From: PNKC01 sp039917655 | Lineage (GTDB): Bacteria > Chloroflexota > Dehalococcoidia > Tepidiformales > Tepidiformaceae | Direction: 5' to 3' | Length of the DNA stretch: 23,192 nucleotides | Assembly: GCA_039917655.1 (NCBI GenBank) | Contig: JBDSJC010000077.1 | Coordinates: forward strand, 1 to 23,192 | Part shown: positions 21,450 to 23,192 of the stretch, one piece after another | Numbering within the stretch: the stretch's first letter is position 1 | How the letters are laid out: every line of letters begins with the position of its first letter | Position numbers and translations under genes: made by a program | The notes under the pieces: model-generated | Seen by the model: the letters and a program-made list of their open reading frames with translations, nothing else | Told to the model about the DNA's origin: nothing | Database searches by the model: none

Positions 21450-23192
21450 CTAACTGGTCGAAAGCGCCGCCGCCCCAAGCTGTTGAGCGATGAGCATCGC
21501 CTCAGGTAGGCGCGCCGGGTCCTTCGCGCCGGCGGTTGCCATGCCGGCGCTTCCCCCGCCACCGCCACCGGCAGCCTTCGCGATCGCGCTGATCAGGTTC
21601 CCGGCATGCACCCCGCGAGCACCGAGTTCGGGGCTGGCGGCCACCACGAACGACGACCGGCCATCGATATTCGCGCCCAGCACCAGGAGTACAGGCTTGA
21701 GCTCCGCGCGCAAGCGGTCGGCGACCTCCTTCAGCGCCTCGTTCGAACTGACCTCCACGGTCGCGACAATCAGGTTCGCATCGCCAATGCGCGAGGCTCC
21801 CTGGATCAGGCCATCTGCCAGGGACGAGCCCTGGAGCCGCTGGAGCTGCTCGCTCTGCTTGCGCAACTGCTCCAATTCGGTCTGCATGCTGTCCAGCCGG
21901 CCTTCGATCTCCGTTGGGCTGGTCGAAAGCCGGTCGGCGATGCGCAGCAAGCGATCTTGCTGTTCGAGCAGATGCGTTTCCGCCGCCTTGCCGGTCAGGG
22001 CCTCAATGCGGCGCGTGCCCGCCGCCACCGACGACTCGCGCACGATGTGCACGAAGCCGATCTCGCCCGTGTGGTGGACGTGCGTGCCGCCGCAAAGTTC
22101 GGCGCTGAAGCTCACGCCGTCGTCCTTGATCTCCACAACGCGGACATCGTTTCCGTACTTGTCGCCGAAGAAGGCGAGCGCCCCGGACTCCACCGCCTGG
22201 CGATAGCCGGTGGTGCGCCATGCAACCTCAAGGTCGTGACGCACTTTTTCGTTCGCGAGTTGCTGCGCCTCAACGAGCGCGCCGCGGGGCGTGGCTTCGA
22301 GGTGCGTGAAGTCGAAGCGCAGCCGGTCCGGCGTGACCAGCGAGCCCTGCTGGCGGACGTGCGGGCCGAGAATCGAGCGCAGCGCGGCATGCAACAGGTG
22401 CGTGCCGGTGTGGTTACGCGCCGAGCCCGCCCGCCACGCGAGGTCCACGCTCGCTTGGGCCGGCTCCGTGACGCGGATCTCGCCTTCGGTGACCCGCCCT
22501 CGATGGATAATTGCGCCACCGCTACTCTGGGTGTCCTCGACCAGGAATACGCCCGAATTCGTCCGAACTGTCCCGCGGTCCCCCATTTGGCCGCCGCCTT
22601 CCGGGTAGAAGGGCGTGGTCGATAGCACCAGATCGCACGCCTGCCCTTCGGTCGCAAAGGCAACGAGAGCTCCGTCCCGCAGCATCGCCGCCACGTGCGC
22701 GTCGGCCTCCACGTGCCCGTAGCCCACAAAGTCGCTGTGCTCCTCGCCGAGCGCCTGGAGCACTGGTGACACTTCGCCCTTGAGGAACTTGCCCTGCTGG
22801 CGAGATTGAGCGCGCTGCGCCTCCAGTGCCGCCTCGAATCCGGCCTCATCGATCGTGAAGCCGTCTGCTGCCGCAATCTCTTGCGTCAGTTCGCGCGGCA
22901 TTCCGAAGGTGTCGTAAAGCAGAAACGCTTCGTCTCCGGGGACGACTTTCATCCCCAGGTCCTCCAGCCGCGCAAGCAGCGCGTCGAGCCGCTGGGTGCC
23001 GGCCGCCAGCGTGCGTACGAAGCGCTCCTCTTCCGCCGAGAGCGCGCGGCGGATGAAGCTGCGGTTCTCTTCGAGGTGGGGATAGCCGACCTTGAGCTTG
23101 TCGATCGCCGCATCGGCGAGTCGCGCGGTGAAGGGCTCGCGCACGCCCGCCTTGCGCGCCATGTAGATCGCCCGGCGCAACACCCGGCGCAG
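21450..23192 (-). CDS. alaS: Alanyl-tRNA synthetase, C-terminal 581 residues (5' end outside window)
   Basis: The open frame continues off the right edge (LRRVLRRAIYMARKAG). The visible part begins near the end of the tRNA-binding helical region of the catalytic half. It continues with the editing domain (FYPEGGGQMGDRG, zinc/editing motifs HTGTH at 22398-22412 and CGGTH at 22080-22094), a coiled coil (~405-440 of the visible part), and the C-Ala DHHA1 domain with its glycine-rich KAAGGGGGGSAG loop. The editing motifs are intact. It charges tRNA-Ala and clears mis-charged Ser/Gly. It appears to lead the rightmost operon within view. Confidence 0.97.
   Translation of the reverse strand: MRRVLRRAIYMARKAGVREPFTARLADAAIDKLKVGYPHLEENRSFIRRALSAEEERFVRTLAAGTQRLDALLARLEDLGMKVVPGDEAFLLYDTFGMPRELTQEIAAADGFTIDEAGFEAALEAQRAQSRQQGKFLKGEVSPVLQALGEEHSDFVGYGHVEADAHVAAMLRDGALVAFATEGQACDLVLSTTPFYPEGGGQMGDRGTVRTNSGVFLVEDTQSSGGAIIHRGRVTEGEIRVTEPAQASVDLAWRAGSARNHTGTHLLHAALRSILGPHVRQQGSLVTPDRLRFDFTHLEATPRGALVEAQQLANEKVRHDLEVAWRTTGYRQAVESGALAFFGDKYGNDVRVVEIKDDGVSFSAELCGGTHVHHTGEIGFVHIVRESSVAAGTRRIEALTGKAAETHLLEQQDRLLRIADRLSTSPTEIEGRLDSMQTELEQLRKQSEQLQRLQGSSLADGLIQGASRIGDANLIVATVEVSSNEALKEVADRLRAELKPVLLVLGANIDGRSSFVVAASPELGARGVHAGNLISAIAKAAGGGGGGSAGMATAGAKDPARLPEAMLIAQQLGAAALSTS

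Noticed and set aside
21540..21585. Glycine-codon run near the alaS 3' end as a possible unstable repeat
   Set aside because: The glycine-rich loop is a conserved part of the AlaS C-terminal domain, and the codons are mixed rather than a pure repeat.

Overview
The window comes from a high-GC bacterium with densely packed genes. I think a Chloroflexota lineage is most likely. The reasons are a shikimate kinase/dehydroquinate synthase fusion, a membrane-anchored baseplate-J-like protein of a type I associate with that phylum, and the gene order alaS-(baseplate J)-ruvX-mltG-aroE-aroC-aroKB. This placement is from memory and is not proven. Only the first ~125 nt of a 16S rRNA gene lie inside the window.

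Layout from left to right. (1) 1-357: the 5' end of a 16S rRNA gene on the minus strand with its leader. Reading leftward there is a TTGACA/17 bp/TAGTCT promoter, a boxB-like hairpin, a boxA-like element and a UUCG hairpin. A 20-bp palindrome abuts the -35 box. (2) 358-9107, minus strand: an envelope or polysaccharide cluster. In transcription order it holds a GT-C-like membrane protein, an OmpR-family response regulator, a sensor histidine kinase, a DegT/ArnB-type aminotransferase, an extended SDR epimerase, a GT2 glycosyltransferase fused to a second copy of the same membrane module, and an MFS transporter. Several junctions are 1-4 nt stop/start overlaps. (3) 9126-11761, plus strand, divergent: a membrane-anchored NodB-type polysaccharide deacetylase and a DUF2156 (MprF synthase-like) protein. 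(4) 11705-23192, minus strand: a housekeeping operon. In transcription order it holds alaS (partial), the baseplate-J-like protein, ruvX, mltG, aroE, an unknown one-TM protein, aroC and aroKB. A toxin-antitoxin locus follows (two tandem ribbon-helix-helix antitoxins and one VapC/PIN toxin), and then tgt.

Regions 2 and 3 together look like a cell-surface glycan modification system under two-component control. The enzyme classes resemble the Arn (aminoarabinose)/PmrAB plus MprF cationic-peptide-resistance systems, but key ArnA decarboxylase residues are missing, so this would be an analogue and not an orthologue. The two paralogous membrane modules (one fused, one free-standing) share motifs I cannot assign to a named family and are the best candidates for something undescribed. 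Region 4 supplies tRNA charging, septal and peptidoglycan processing, and three enzymes covering four steps of chorismate synthesis. Two oddities stand out there. Each duplicated antitoxin has its own promoter placed for a leaderless transcript. The Tgt enzyme carries valine where bacterial enzymes have the preQ1-contacting cysteine.
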